DNA from: Occallatibacter gabretensis
Lineage (GTDB): Bacteria; Acidobacteriota; Terriglobia; Terriglobales; Acidobacteriaceae
Reading direction: 5' to 3'
Assembly: GCF_001449115.1 (NCBI RefSeq)
Contig: NZ_LAIJ01000012.1
Location: forward strand, 62,001-126,000
Length of the DNA: 64,000 bases
Below are positions 16,473 through 23,614 of this stretch, piece after piece. The position numbers and the translations under genes were made by a program. Numbering within the stretch: position 1 is the first letter of the stretch; each line of letters starts with the position of its first letter. Below the pieces are notes generated by a model that did not search any database, was not told where the DNA came from, and saw only the letters and a list, made by a program, of their open reading frames with translations.

Positions 16473-17906
16473 CTAAGCCGGCACTGGAAATTCAGTTGCG
16501 ACTTCTACGCGGTTTCTGCCGAGGCGCTTCGCAGCGTAGAGTGCTGCATCCGCCTTGCGGATGAATTGCCCTGACTCGTCGTAGACGTGCGGGTGATCAC
16601 AGCAGACACCAATGCTCACAGTCACTACATTACCTACCGTTGAGCCATAGTTTTCGATCTTCAACTCTTGCACTGCATGGCGAATGGACTCCGCAGCGGC
16701 TCGTGCGGCGTAGGAGTCGGCATCGGGCAGTAGAAAGACAAACTCCTCTCCCCCATATCGCGCTACAACGTCGTATCCTCGACGCGGATGCTCGGCCAGC
16801 ACGCACGCCACTTTTCGCAAGCAGTCGTCTCCACGCTGGTGTCCATAGCCGTCGTTGAGGGCTTTAAAGCAGTCCACATCAATCATCAATAACGAAATCG
16901 GTTTCAAATTCCGCGCTGCCCGGCGCAATTCTGCGTCCAGCGCAGCGTCGAAGTGACGCCGGTTGTAGAGCCCGGTCAGTCCGTCGCGGACGGAGAGCTC
17001 ATTGAGCATGGCATTCGCCTCGCGAAGCTCCTCCTGGGTTGCCAGTAAAGCGTCCTGTGCCTGCATCAATTCTTTGTGAGCCTTCTGTAAGTCCTGAAAC
17101 CTCCACTTGTCCAAAGTTGCGGTACCAAACGCCGCCAGGAGGATCAACCCGGTAACGACTGCGATAACAGACTGGCCCAGTCGATCCACCCTTACTGTTC
17201 CCGCCATCGAGAATTGTATGGTGGTCAAGGTGAAGTGAACCCCGACCATGGCGATATAGTGCATCGCAGCGATTCCCAGGCCCATTACGACGCTGGCTGC
17301 AATCCGCATTCTGGTCTCGTTTTGCTTACTCCTGCGGGGGACGAACGCGATCCATAAAGCCAGCCACGAGAACCCGGCGGCGGCAATGACGGAGAGAGCA
17401 ACAATCCAGGGATTGTAGTGCTCCATGGCGTTGGAGCGCATCGCCGCCATGCCGGTGTAGTGCATGGCCCCTATCCCCGCGCCCATCATCGAGCCGCCCC
17501 CCAGCAAGCGGCGCGTCGTAAGCCTCTCTCCGCTCACAACGCTCAGGGCAACGCTGGAGGCCGCGATCGCAAGCAACATTGAAAGCAGCACGGTCGGCCA
17601 GAAGTAAAAAATGGGCACAGGCAGCGTCACGGCCAGCATTCCGAGATAGTGCATCGACCAGATTCCGACGCCCATCGCGACGGAACCGCTCGTCAGCCAG
17701 AAACGGCGAGGACCAATAGTTGTTGCCGCCCTCACTCGGTCCGACAACGACAATGCAGCGAACGACGCACCGATTGAGATCAAGACGGAAACGATGACCA
17801 GACTGACGGTGTAGTGAATCGCTAGCGTTTGCATTGAAAGCACCTGACTCCACCAGTATCCAGTGTCGGCTGACCCGTATGCCAAAAAATGGTCTAAAAA
17901 GAACAA
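16473..17906 (-). CDS. MHYT-domain diguanylate cyclase (GGDEF)
   Basis: The 477-residue inner-membrane signalling protein is predicted to make cyclic di-GMP. The N-terminal half is an MHYT sensor domain with seven or so membrane helices and motifs at residues 85-88 (MHYL), 148-151 (MHYT) and 215-218 (MHYI), plus a degenerate IHYT at 30-33. These residues are thought to bind copper and may sense O2, CO or NO. A short coiled-coil linker (about 270-303) leads to a GGDEF domain with RDGLTGLYNRRHFD, MIDVDCFKALND and the active-site GGEEF at 385-389. The RxxD inhibitory site (RGYD, 376-379) lies five residues before it, so product inhibition is expected. The gene is flanked by direct copies of a dispersed repeat. 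Confidence 0.93.
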   Translation of the reverse strand: MFFLDHFLAYGSADTGYWWSQVLSMQTLAIHYTVSLVIVSVLISIGASFAALSLSDRVRAATTIGPRRFWLTSGSVAMGVGIWSMHYLGMLAVTLPVPIFYFWPTVLLSMLLAIAASSVALSVVSGERLTTRRLLGGGSMMGAGIGAMHYTGMAAMRSNAMEHYNPWIVALSVIAAAGFSWLALWIAFVPRRSKQNETRMRIAASVVMGLGIAAMHYIAMVGVHFTLTTIQFSMAGTVRVDRLGQSVIAVVTGLILLAAFGTATLDKWRFQDLQKAHKELMQAQDALLATQEELREANAMLNELSVRDGLTGLYNRRHFDAALDAELRRAARNLKPISLLMIDVDCFKALNDGYGHQRGDDCLRKVACVLAEHPRRGYDVVARYGGEEFVFLLPDADSYAARAAAESIRHAVQELKIENYGSTVGNVVTVSIGVCCDHPHVYDESGQFIRKADAALYAAKRLGRNRVEVATEFPVPA

Positions 17907-17995
17907 TTATTCCTGCGATTCGGAAAAGGCGGTAGAGTTGAGTTCCTCAGGTGAACCGGGCCAGCTCGTGCAGCTCGTGCGAAATCACCATTCAC

Positions 17996-18046
17996 TCATG
18001 ACATCGGATTAGTAACGATTATGTCGCCTTATCGAAAGTTGATCTG
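17996..18046 (+). repeat. Repeat unit downstream of greB (copy 1 of three)
   Basis: The segment from TCATGACATCGGATTAGTAACG to TTGATC is similar to two units near 18.8 kb: one in inverted orientation (18759-18792, sharing CGGATTAGTA.CGAT) and one direct (18789-18835, sharing CATGAC and ATTAGTAACGA). The units bracket the greB gene. Confidence 0.6.
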
Positions 18047-18080
18047 GCCGGGCGGGCGCTACCGCGAAGCGCGTTTATCA
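18024..18080. repeat. Dispersed repeat, right copy flanking the MHYT-GGDEF gene
   Basis: Direct copy of the 16139-16196 segment, sharing GCGGGCGCTACCG and GAAGCGCGTTT. It is one base shorter, so any reading frame in the left copy is shifted here. The two copies lie about 1.9 kb apart on either side of the cyclase gene. Confidence 0.75.
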
Positions 18081-18130
18081 GCACTCAACTTTTTCACCGT
18101 TCAGGAGACGATAGCTTCGCTCGTTGAGTG

Positions 18131-18730
18131 TCAGCGATCAAGTCCCTTTGTCGAGACTTGATCGCCAGATGGTACGTGGAACGGTTCTACGGAGATGCGC
18201 TCGTACCGCACTTCCAGCACGGTCAGAGTTTCAGTGCCGCCTGGCGCATGAAGAAACACTTCATCGTCTTCTGCCGCTCTCATCAATGCGCGTCCCAGGG
18301 GTGAGGCCCAACTGATGTGGTTGCGGTCGAGATTGACTTCATCTGTGCCGACGATGCTCACCACCCGCTCTGCCCCCGCGGCATTCGCATAGCGCACGGT
18401 GGCTCCAAAGAACGCCCTTGTCTCCCGCTGCCCCGTTCTCGGAGCTTCCGGATCTATCACCTCTGCGGCTTCGATGCGTTTTGTCAGGAAGCGAACCCGT
18501 CCATCGATCTGCCGCAGTCGTCGCTTGCTGTACTGATAGTCGGCGTTTTCACTGCGATCGCCATTGCCCGCAGCCCATGCCACCACCTCCACCACGGCCG
18601 GGCGATCCTTGGTGAGCAAAAAATGGCGCTCATCTTTCAGGCGTTCGATCCCGCCTGGAGTGATGTAGTTTTTGCCGTGGTTCGCCACGGGCTCCTCTAC
18701 TTTTGGTCTTCTCGTAAACCCTTTTCGCAT
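18131..18730 (-). CDS. greB: Transcription elongation factor GreB-like
   Basis: The 199-residue protein is a Gre-type transcript cleavage factor that should bind the RNA polymerase secondary channel and rescue backtracked complexes. The coiled-coil tip GDRSENADYQYSKRRLRQID carries the catalytic acidic pair (D58 and E61), and the following RVRFLTKRIEAAEVID is typical of GreB rather than GreA. The C-terminal FKBP-like domain shows FFGATVRY, RVVSIVGTDE and ISWASPLGRALMRA. An 18-residue basic N-terminal extension and about 20 extra C-terminal residues make it longer than the usual 158 or so. It is flanked by related repeat units and stands apart from other genes. Confidence 0.9.
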   Translation of the reverse strand: MRKGFTRRPKVEEPVANHGKNYITPGGIERLKDERHFLLTKDRPAVVEVVAWAAGNGDRSENADYQYSKRRLRQIDGRVRFLTKRIEAAEVIDPEAPRTGQRETRAFFGATVRYANAAGAERVVSIVGTDEVNLDRNHISWASPLGRALMRAAEDDEVFLHAPGGTETLTVLEVRYERISVEPFHVPSGDQVSTKGLDR

Positions 18731-19366
18731 CCTGCGGCCCTCTCTTAGAGCGATTTGAGCTATCGGCGTTTATCGATACTAATCCGGGCATGACTTCCAA
18801 TTAGTAACGAGAAGTAGGCTTATCAGAAGTGATCCGTATTGCGAGACGGGAGTTTCGGACCTGCTTTTGTTTTTTAGTCCCTCAGTCCTCATCGCCCCTG
18901 TCTTTCCCCATTACCAAAGTCCAATGTCCTTCCGTACCGTCTTCTCCCTTCAAATACTTTGCGTAGAATTACCCCCATTTATGCTCTACTCAAAATCAGC
19001 GGAAAAAACAACGGCCTGAATCCGCTTCCGGATTCGGGTCTTCGTGTTTTGTCGATTCTCGCGGCCATAGCACTCGATAAGCAGGGGGCGAAGGTAAAGG
19101 GAACTCATACCCCATCCCCTCCCCTCACAGAATCTGTAAAGCTAGACTAAAATCCCTGCATATATCAGTAACTAAATAAGTTACCAGAAAAGTATCATAT
19201 CGAACGCGTCTCTCAATGTGAGACGAAATCAATTCTAATCACGAACCTGCGCCCTTCCGCTCTCAAAACTAAACCGGGACAAGAATTTTCTTCAGTCTTT
19301 CCGGTACTTTGCAGTACCATTCCCTGAATTCAAAAGCTTTTTCTTAGACACTTCAGGGGGTATTGA
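18731..19366. other. Intergenic region upstream of greB and of a small membrane protein
   Basis: The 0.6 kb between divergent genes holds the palindromic repeat at 18759-18835, then moderately AT-rich DNA. A 63-codon frame at 18959-19150 shows no family features and is not called. A short hairpin, GGTACT/AGTACC, occurs at about 19303-19318, shortly before the next gene. Confidence 0.5.
18759..18835. repeat. Imperfect palindrome built of two repeat units
   Basis: An inverted unit (18759-18792) and a direct unit (18789-18835) meet head to head around GCATGAC. ATACTAATCC on the left mirrors AATTAGTAAC on the right. Both resemble the single unit at 17996-18046, so the greB gene is bracketed by inverted and direct copies. 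Confidence 0.55.
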
Positions 19367-19765
19367 ATGAAGTTCCTCCACTGGCTCGGTTTCATCCTCA
19401 TCGGCGTTGTGCTCATCATCCTCGCGGCCAACGGCTTTATCTTCATGTGGACCACGAAGGCTACGGATCCTGGCGTCTTCATTGCCATCACGCTCACAAG
19501 CCTCTTCGTGCTGGCAACCACAACCACCTTCGCCATCATCCTCCTGTGGGGCTCGGGTCAGCTCACGCTGGACGTTGCCTTCGTCAAATGGCTCGGTGGC
19601 GCCACAGTGGCGGAAGTAGCTGGAATCCTGACCATCATCGTCAACTTTTACTTTGCAAAGCCTGCTCAGGCGCCGGCTCAGCCTCAGCCCGCATCGATCC
19701 AACAGCAGGGCACGCAGCCTCCACAGCCCGCAACACAAGTACAGGCTCCATCAAAAGCCCAGTAG
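19367..19765 (+). CDS. Small inner-membrane protein of unknown function
   Basis: This 132-residue protein has three clear hydrophobic segments (about residues 5-26, 37-61 and 75-95), followed by a C-terminal tail rich in Pro, Gln and Ala (AQAPAQPQPASIQQQG). The ATG at 19367 is preceded by GGGGG six bases upstream, a good ribosome-binding site. I recognise no family. The tail probably faces the cytoplasm or periplasm as an unstructured linker. It is convergent with the lipoprotein gene, whose end lies 22 bp away. Confidence 0.75.
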   Translation: MKFLHWLGFILIGVVLIILAANGFIFMWTTKATDPGVFIAITLTSLFVLATTTTFAIILLWGSGQLTLDVAFVKWLGGATVAEVAGILTIIVNFYFAKPAQAPAQPQPASIQQQGTQPPQPATQVQAPSKAQ

Positions 19766-19787
19766 CGCAAGCCGCCGTGAATAGGCT

Positions 19788-20768
19788 CTACTCCGCGCCA
19801 AACAGCCGCCGGAAGAAGTTCCATACCCGCGCAGAGAATCCCCGCGACTTCTTTGCAGGCTTCTGCGGCGCTGGCGGAGTCTGATCCGGAACCACAGCAG
19901 GCGCTGGTGCAGCCTGAGGCAGCTCAGCCTTCTCCTGCTGCTCCGGCGTCACCGTCGCAGCACTATGCTCCATCGTCACCGTCGCCGCGTCAGGGCCCTT
20001 GCTCTGCATCCCGCCCTGCGGAGTGGTGCCAACCGGCGGCGGCATTGAGCTAAGCCCCTCGCTAGCCGCCAGCGGAAACTCATTTGTCCCAGGCTGCACG
20101 TCTGGATTCGCCGCAGGCGGACAGCCGCACGATTCCTTCTCGCCCGTCACAACCTCATGCACACTGCCATGCTGAAACATCACTCTCTCACCAGCCTGCA
20201 CACGATACGCACCGCCCTCAAAGACGCTGCTCACCAGCACGTATGGCGCACTCACACCGGCATTGTCCACGCACGTGTCGCCATGCTCGCCCAGCCGAAC
20301 CTTGACCTCCGCGGCACCCGGCCCACTGATCAGGATCCGAAAATCCGGCGTCTGCAGCACATCGGCATTCTGTCCCGTGGCAAAGCTCGCTTCCAGCGCC
20401 CCACGGTCGAGCCCCATCATCAGCCCCGGCGTCTCGCCCGTCGGCACACTGGTGTCAGAAGTCAGCTTCACCGTTGTAGAAGCGCATACGCGCAGCACCC
20501 CGCGATGCGGAAGAATCACTTCCGTCGTCTTCGCGCCCGCGGTCACACTCCCGCTCGCGCCAATCAACGCCTTGCCCGCAGTAATCTGCAGCGCCCCCGT
20601 CACATTGGTAGAGGAATCAACAGGGACAATCGCAATCGGCGCGGTGCTCGCCGCCTCCTGCGCCCCGCACGCGCCAATCAAGCCAAAGGCAAGCAGCACT
20701 AGGAACGCCGGGTGCCCCAGGTCTCGTTTTTGAGACCTGGGATAGCACATAGCTTGGTTAGCCATCAT
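19788..20768 (-). CDS. Predicted lipoprotein with repeat-derived N-terminus, function unknown
   Basis: The 326-residue frame begins seven bases after the trpG stop. Residues 7-21 (MCYPRSQKRDLGHPA) are encoded by the dispersed palindrome at 20707-20749. They are followed by a hydrophobic stretch, FLVLLAFGLIGAC, with a lipobox-like IGAC (Cys34), so the repeat supplies the positively charged n-region of a signal peptide. The mature part has a beta-rich domain (about 40-215) with ALEASFATGQNADVLQTPDFRILISGPG, somewhat like a FecR-type fold, then a CGCPP cluster, a long Pro/Ala/Gln linker and a basic end (KKSRGFSARVWNFFRRLFG). The true start could be 20768, 20765 or the ATG inside the repeat (20750). 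Confidence 0.7.
   Translation of the reverse strand: MMANQAMCYPRSQKRDLGHPAFLVLLAFGLIGACGAQEAASTAPIAIVPVDSSTNVTGALQITAGKALIGASGSVTAGAKTTEVILPHRGVLRVCASTTVKLTSDTSVPTGETPGLMMGLDRGALEASFATGQNADVLQTPDFRILISGPGAAEVKVRLGEHGDTCVDNAGVSAPYVLVSSVFEGGAYRVQAGERVMFQHGSVHEVVTGEKESCGCPPAANPDVQPGTNEFPLAASEGLSSMPPPVGTTPQGGMQSKGPDAATVTMEHSAATVTPEQQEKAELPQAAPAPAVVPDQTPPAPQKPAKKSRGFSARVWNFFRRLFGAE
20707..20749. repeat. Dispersed palindromic repeat, copy B (inside a gene start)
   Basis: The 43 bp element differs from copy A (8324-8366) at a single loop base. The 10 bp arms CCCAGGTCTC and GAGACCTGGG are intact. Here it lies within the 5' coding part of the lipoprotein gene, in frame, rather than between genes. Confidence 0.9.
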
Positions 20769-20775
20769 TGGAGAT

Positions 20776-21354
20776 TCACATCCCCAGAAAATTGCGAATC
20801 ATCTGGCGACCGCCCTCGGTCAGCACGCTCTCCGGGTGAAACTGCACGCCTTCGACAGGCAGCGACCGATGCCGCAAGCCCATAATGACCGTGCCGTTTC
20901 CATTGCTTTCGCCCGTCCGCGCCGTCACTTCGAGCTCTGCGGGCAGTGTCTCCTCCGCCACCACAAGCGAGTGATACCGAGTGCACGTCAGCGGCGTCGG
21001 CAGTCCTGCAAAGATGCCACGCCCGTCGTGCGTCACATCGCTCGTCTTGCCGTGCATCAGCTTGCGCGCCCGCACCACGTCGCCGCCAAACGCCTCACCA
21101 ATCGCCTGATGCCCCAGGCAAACGCCAAAGATCGGAACCCTACCCGCCATGCGCTGGATCAGCGGCACCAGGATCCCCGCCTCACGCGGCGTGCACGGCC
21201 CCGGCGAGAGCAGAATGCGCTCGGGCTTGAGCGCTTCCACCTCATCCACAGTCAGCTCGTCGTTCCGCCGAACCTCCACCTTCGCGCCCAGCTCGCCAAG
21301 GTACTGAACAAGGTTGTAAGTAAACGAGTCGTAGTTATCCAGCACAAAGATCAT
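20776..21354 (-). CDS. trpG: Glutamine amidotransferase, anthranilate/aminodeoxychorismate synthase component II
   Basis: This 192-residue class I glutamine amidotransferase supplies ammonia to TrpE and perhaps also to PabB. The catalytic triad is complete: C79 in FGVCLGHQ, H173 and E175 in GVQFHPES. The N-terminus MIFVLDNYDSFTYNLVQYL and LLSPGPCTPREAG are the hallmark of TrpG/PabA. The gene is not next to trpE, which lies about 11 kb away in this window on the other strand. Many bacteria use one such subunit for both tryptophan and folate synthesis. The lipoprotein gene follows after seven bases, so the two are probably cotranscribed. Confidence 0.92.
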   Translation of the reverse strand: MIFVLDNYDSFTYNLVQYLGELGAKVEVRRNDELTVDEVEALKPERILLSPGPCTPREAGILVPLIQRMAGRVPIFGVCLGHQAIGEAFGGDVVRARKLMHGKTSDVTHDGRGIFAGLPTPLTCTRYHSLVVAEETLPAELEVTARTGESNGNGTVIMGLRHRSLPVEGVQFHPESVLTEGGRQMIRNFLGM

Positions 21355-21380
21355 TGCCTTCAGTGTAGCGCGCGGCGGCG

Positions 21381-22076
21381 CTATGAAGCGCTCTTCGGAA
21401 CAGGCGACATCCCCGTATCAGTCGATCCATCCGGCACCGGCAGCGAGCTATACCAGTCAATCCGCCGCGTAAAGTACATCACCGCGGCCACAGCAGCAAA
21501 GCTGGCAACAGAGCCAACCAGCAACGCATAGTCCTTTAGCCGAAGAAGAACATAAATCAGCCCATATAGTGGTGAGAAAATAGCGAAAGCCCTCAGTCCC
21601 TGGATACGACTCGCAAAGATCCAGCCCGCATTAGTAGACAGCAGCATTACCGTAGCCCCACCCGCAATAAGAAAGGCATAATCGAACCCAATCTTTTCGG
21701 CTAGCGACAGTAACAGCAGGTAAAAAATGACCTGTGCCACCCCGACCAAGACATACTGCGCCGCATGCATCCGCTTTCGGCCTGTCACCTCAAAGGTAAA
21801 GTAAGTAAGAAACACAAGGCCCTCGAACAGCAGAATGTATTTCAGCGACCGGCCGACAGACTGGTAATAGTCAACAGTGGCAAAGGTCGAGCTGCCATCA
21901 GGATGTTGAATGACCGGCGAATTGTTGTGGATGCGATCATCAAGAAGCCCCTGAACAAAGAATCCCGGAATATTCATCAACAGCGCTAGCACGCAAATCA
22001 CAATCAGTTTTATGCCCATGGAACGTTGTTTCGAAGCGGACTGTAAATTCAAAGCATCTTCAATCACTGTGCCCAT
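21381..22076 (-). CDS. Shortened CreD-like inner-membrane protein
   Basis: The sequence matches CreD at both ends: a first membrane helix (GIKLIVICVLALLMNIPGFFVQGLL), and a C-terminal multi-helix part with YILLFEGLVFLTYFTFE, MHAAQYVLVGVAQVIFYLLLLSLAEKIGF and the terminal TRRIDWY. In between, the large periplasmic domain of about 200-250 residues found in typical CreD (about 450 residues) is reduced to some 35 residues, so the product is only about 231 residues. ATG 22076 is chosen over 22109 because AAAGGAGG lies five bases upstream. It follows a winged-helix regulator gene and has its own copy of a palindromic operator-like site. CreD is linked to envelope stress and beta-lactam response in enterobacteria; the function here is unknown. 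Confidence 0.82.
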   Translation of the reverse strand: MGTVIEDALNLQSASKQRSMGIKLIVICVLALLMNIPGFFVQGLLDDRIHNNSPVIQHPDGSSTFATVDYYQSVGRSLKYILLFEGLVFLTYFTFEVTGRKRMHAAQYVLVGVAQVIFYLLLLSLAEKIGFDYAFLIAGGATVMLLSTNAGWIFASRIQGLRAFAIFSPLYGLIYVLLRLKDYALLVGSVASFAAVAAVMYFTRRIDWYSSLPVPDGSTDTGMSPVPKSAS

Positions 22077-22093
22077 TCTGCCTCCTTTGGTTG

Positions 22094-22114
22094 TTACTTT
22101 GTATTGCAAAGTAA
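22094..22114. promoter_or_regulatory. Palindromic operator-like site upstream of the CreD-like gene
   Basis: TTACTTTG and CAAAGTAA form a perfect 8 bp inverted repeat around TATTG. It matches the site at 23137-23157 at 19 of 21 positions. It lies between the stop of the regulator gene and the ribosome-binding site of the CreD-like gene, a position suited to control by the adjacent winged-helix protein. Confidence 0.7.
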
Positions 22115-22127
22115 TCCTGCAAATTTT

Positions 22128-22532
22128 TTATGCCCTCGACGGCATCAGGTCGCGGATACCCGCCTGCTGCTCAGTGCTGCTTGCCGCCGCATCCCGCACT
22201 ACCTGCTCCAACGTAGTCAAATATTCCACATACCGCTTGCGCCCCGGCGTAGTGATGCGGCACAACGTCAGCGGCCGGTTCCGCTCCACGTCCTTCGTCG
22301 TCTCCACAATGCCTTCCGCCTCCAGCACGCTAAGGTGCCGGCTCAGGTTGCCGTCCGTCAGCGCACACAGCTGCTTCAGATCGCCAAAGCTAAGCCCCTT
22401 GGGATGTGTCATCAGTGAAGTCAGAATCCCAAGCCGCGCCCGCTCATGAATTACGCGGTCCAACCCTTCATAGGCAAAGGGGGCTTCGTTCTTTTGTTCT
22501 GTCTTGCGCACTGGCTTATTCTTCATTCGCAT
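22128..22532 (-). CDS. Winged-helix transcriptional regulator (HTH_34-like)
   Basis: The 134-residue protein is a single winged-helix DNA-binding domain: DRVIHERARLGILTSLM (helix 1), GLSFGDLKQLCALTDGNLSRHLSVLEAEGIV (helix-turn-helix) and a wing with ITTPGRKRYVEYLTTLEQV. It resembles the HTH_34/MarR-ArsR-like group lacking metal-binding cysteines. The start at 22532 (or ATG 22526) overlaps the end of the upstream membrane protein gene by 17 bp, so they are coupled. Two copies of one palindrome, before the first and the third gene of this unit, are its likely binding sites, implying autoregulation. The ligand or signal is unknown. Confidence 0.87.
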   Translation of the reverse strand: MRMKNKPVRKTEQKNEAPFAYEGLDRVIHERARLGILTSLMTHPKGLSFGDLKQLCALTDGNLSRHLSVLEAEGIVETTKDVERNRPLTLCRITTPGRKRYVEYLTTLEQVVRDAAASSTEQQAGIRDLMPSRA

Positions 22533-23130
22533 CCTCTCGCGCTTTCAATAACAGTGCCCCGGCCACAATCAGTTGCCCCGCTCCGTAGGGAATACCCATA
22601 GCCCACGGAGACAACGCGCGCTCCCCACCCAGCGCAATGCACAGTAGACCGCAGAGTAGATACCACGCTCCCGCAGCCAGCATGGGCCGCGGCAAAAATC
22701 TGCACGAAGAAAAGATGCCAATGCCAGAGCAGATCTGCCACAGCCCGGGCAGCATCCACAGCGCTCCGGGAACGAACCGCGCCAGCACAACAGTCAGTAG
22801 AACGCCGGCGCCCAGCGAAGGCAGAAACTGCTCCACAGCGATCCGGATCATCTCATCTGCCATGCCGGAGTGCACTCGCTGCGCACGTGTAATCATCTGC
22901 GTGCCGATGAGCGCGGCAGACACCGCAGCCGTCGTAAGCCAGATGCTCAGATAGCGATCCAGATGATGCGCTGACTCGGGAGCCCACTGCGCTTGTATGC
23001 ACGCCGCCGCCAGCGCAATCGCAGCAGTTGTCGCCAGAGTTGCCGGTCCATACCCGCGAAACTCTGTGCTGCGGGCCAGTTGCCTGCGAATACTGCCAAT
23101 CTCAGCAAGCGCTTTGTTCAGATCATCCAT
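22516..23130 (-). CDS. Multi-spanning membrane protein in regulator/CreD unit
   Basis: The 204-residue protein starts with a short polar helix (MDDLNKALAEIGSIRRQLARSTEFRGYGP, trimmed), followed by about five to six hydrophobic segments: ATLATTAAIALAAACIQ, YLSIWLTTAAVSAALIG, FLPSLGAGVLLTVVLARF, LWMLPGLWQICSGIGIF, MLAAGAWYLLCGLLCIAL and GAGQLIVAGALLL. No family with known function is recognised. It is the first gene of a three-gene minus-strand unit with the winged-helix regulator and the CreD-like protein. The operator-like palindrome ends only six bases before its ATG, so it either covers the promoter of a nearly leaderless transcript or overlaps the ribosome-binding region. Confidence 0.8.
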   Translation of the reverse strand: MDDLNKALAEIGSIRRQLARSTEFRGYGPATLATTAAIALAAACIQAQWAPESAHHLDRYLSIWLTTAAVSAALIGTQMITRAQRVHSGMADEMIRIAVEQFLPSLGAGVLLTVVLARFVPGALWMLPGLWQICSGIGIFSSCRFLPRPMLAAGAWYLLCGLLCIALGGERALSPWAMGIPYGAGQLIVAGALLLKAREDANEE

Positions 23131-23136
23131 GCAGAC

Positions 23137-23157
23137 TCACTTTATATTGCAAAGTAA
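23137..23157. promoter_or_regulatory. Palindromic operator-like site upstream of the regulator unit
   Basis: TTACTTTG…AAAGTGA on the minus strand (arms TTACTTT/AAAGTGA, one imperfect pair) repeats the site at 22094-22114 at 19 of 21 positions. It sits immediately before the first gene of the unit, which encodes a winged-helix regulator as its second gene. Confidence 0.7.
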
Positions 23158-23243
23158 CCCGAATGCGAATCTGTGTCAAGCGTTCTTTTTGTCACATAGT
23201 CTCGCTCTTGCCTTCCGTCCTCCGCGTCTGCCAAACTCGTTGT

Positions 23244-23525
23244 ATGGTGCTTCATTTTCTTATCCGTGGCCGCGTACAGGGCGTTGGCTTTCGCTGGTTT
23301 GTTCACCGTGAGGCTAGCGAGCTGAATCTTCGCGGCTGGGTCCGCAATACAGAAGAGGGTGATGTGGAAGTTGTTGTCGCCGGCGAGACAGAAGATCTCA
23401 ATGATCTGCGCGCCAGTCTTCGTCGCGGCTCGCGCGGCAGTCGCGTAGACAATATTCTGGAGCACACGCTCGATGAGAGCGAAGCCGCCTCGCTCGACGC
23501 CTTCCGCATTCAAGGCGCATGGTAA
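23244..23525 (+). CDS. acyP: Acylphosphatase
   Basis: This small cytosolic enzyme of 93 residues hydrolyses acyl phosphates such as acetyl phosphate or carbamoyl phosphate. The signature GRVQGVGFRWFV contains the catalytic Arg (R17), and GWVRNTEEGDVEV contains the catalytic Asn (N35). The open frame extends far upstream, but ATG 23244 gives the normal length and the canonical MVLHFLIRGRVQGVGF start. It is followed 89 bp later by apt on the same strand. Confidence 0.92.
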   Translation: MVLHFLIRGRVQGVGFRWFVHREASELNLRGWVRNTEEGDVEVVVAGETEDLNDLRASLRRGSRGSRVDNILEHTLDESEAASLDAFRIQGAW

Positions 23526-23614
23526 CCCTGTCCCAGCTTTTATAATCAAAAGGGAAGTCGGCTCGATCCCATTGGTCTCTTCCACACACTCGCTCAAGGA
23601 GCCGCCGGCGCATC

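Noticed and set aside
18959..19150. 63-codon plus-strand frame in the gap before the small membrane protein
   Set aside because: No recognisable features, no convincing ribosome-binding site, and codon bias unlike the neighbours.
19303..19318. GGTACTTTGCAGTACC as a third copy of the twin operator
   Set aside because: It shares TACTTTGCA.TAC with the sites at 22094 and 23137, but its symmetry centre differs and the second arm (AAAGTAA) is missing, so it is probably a chance hairpin.
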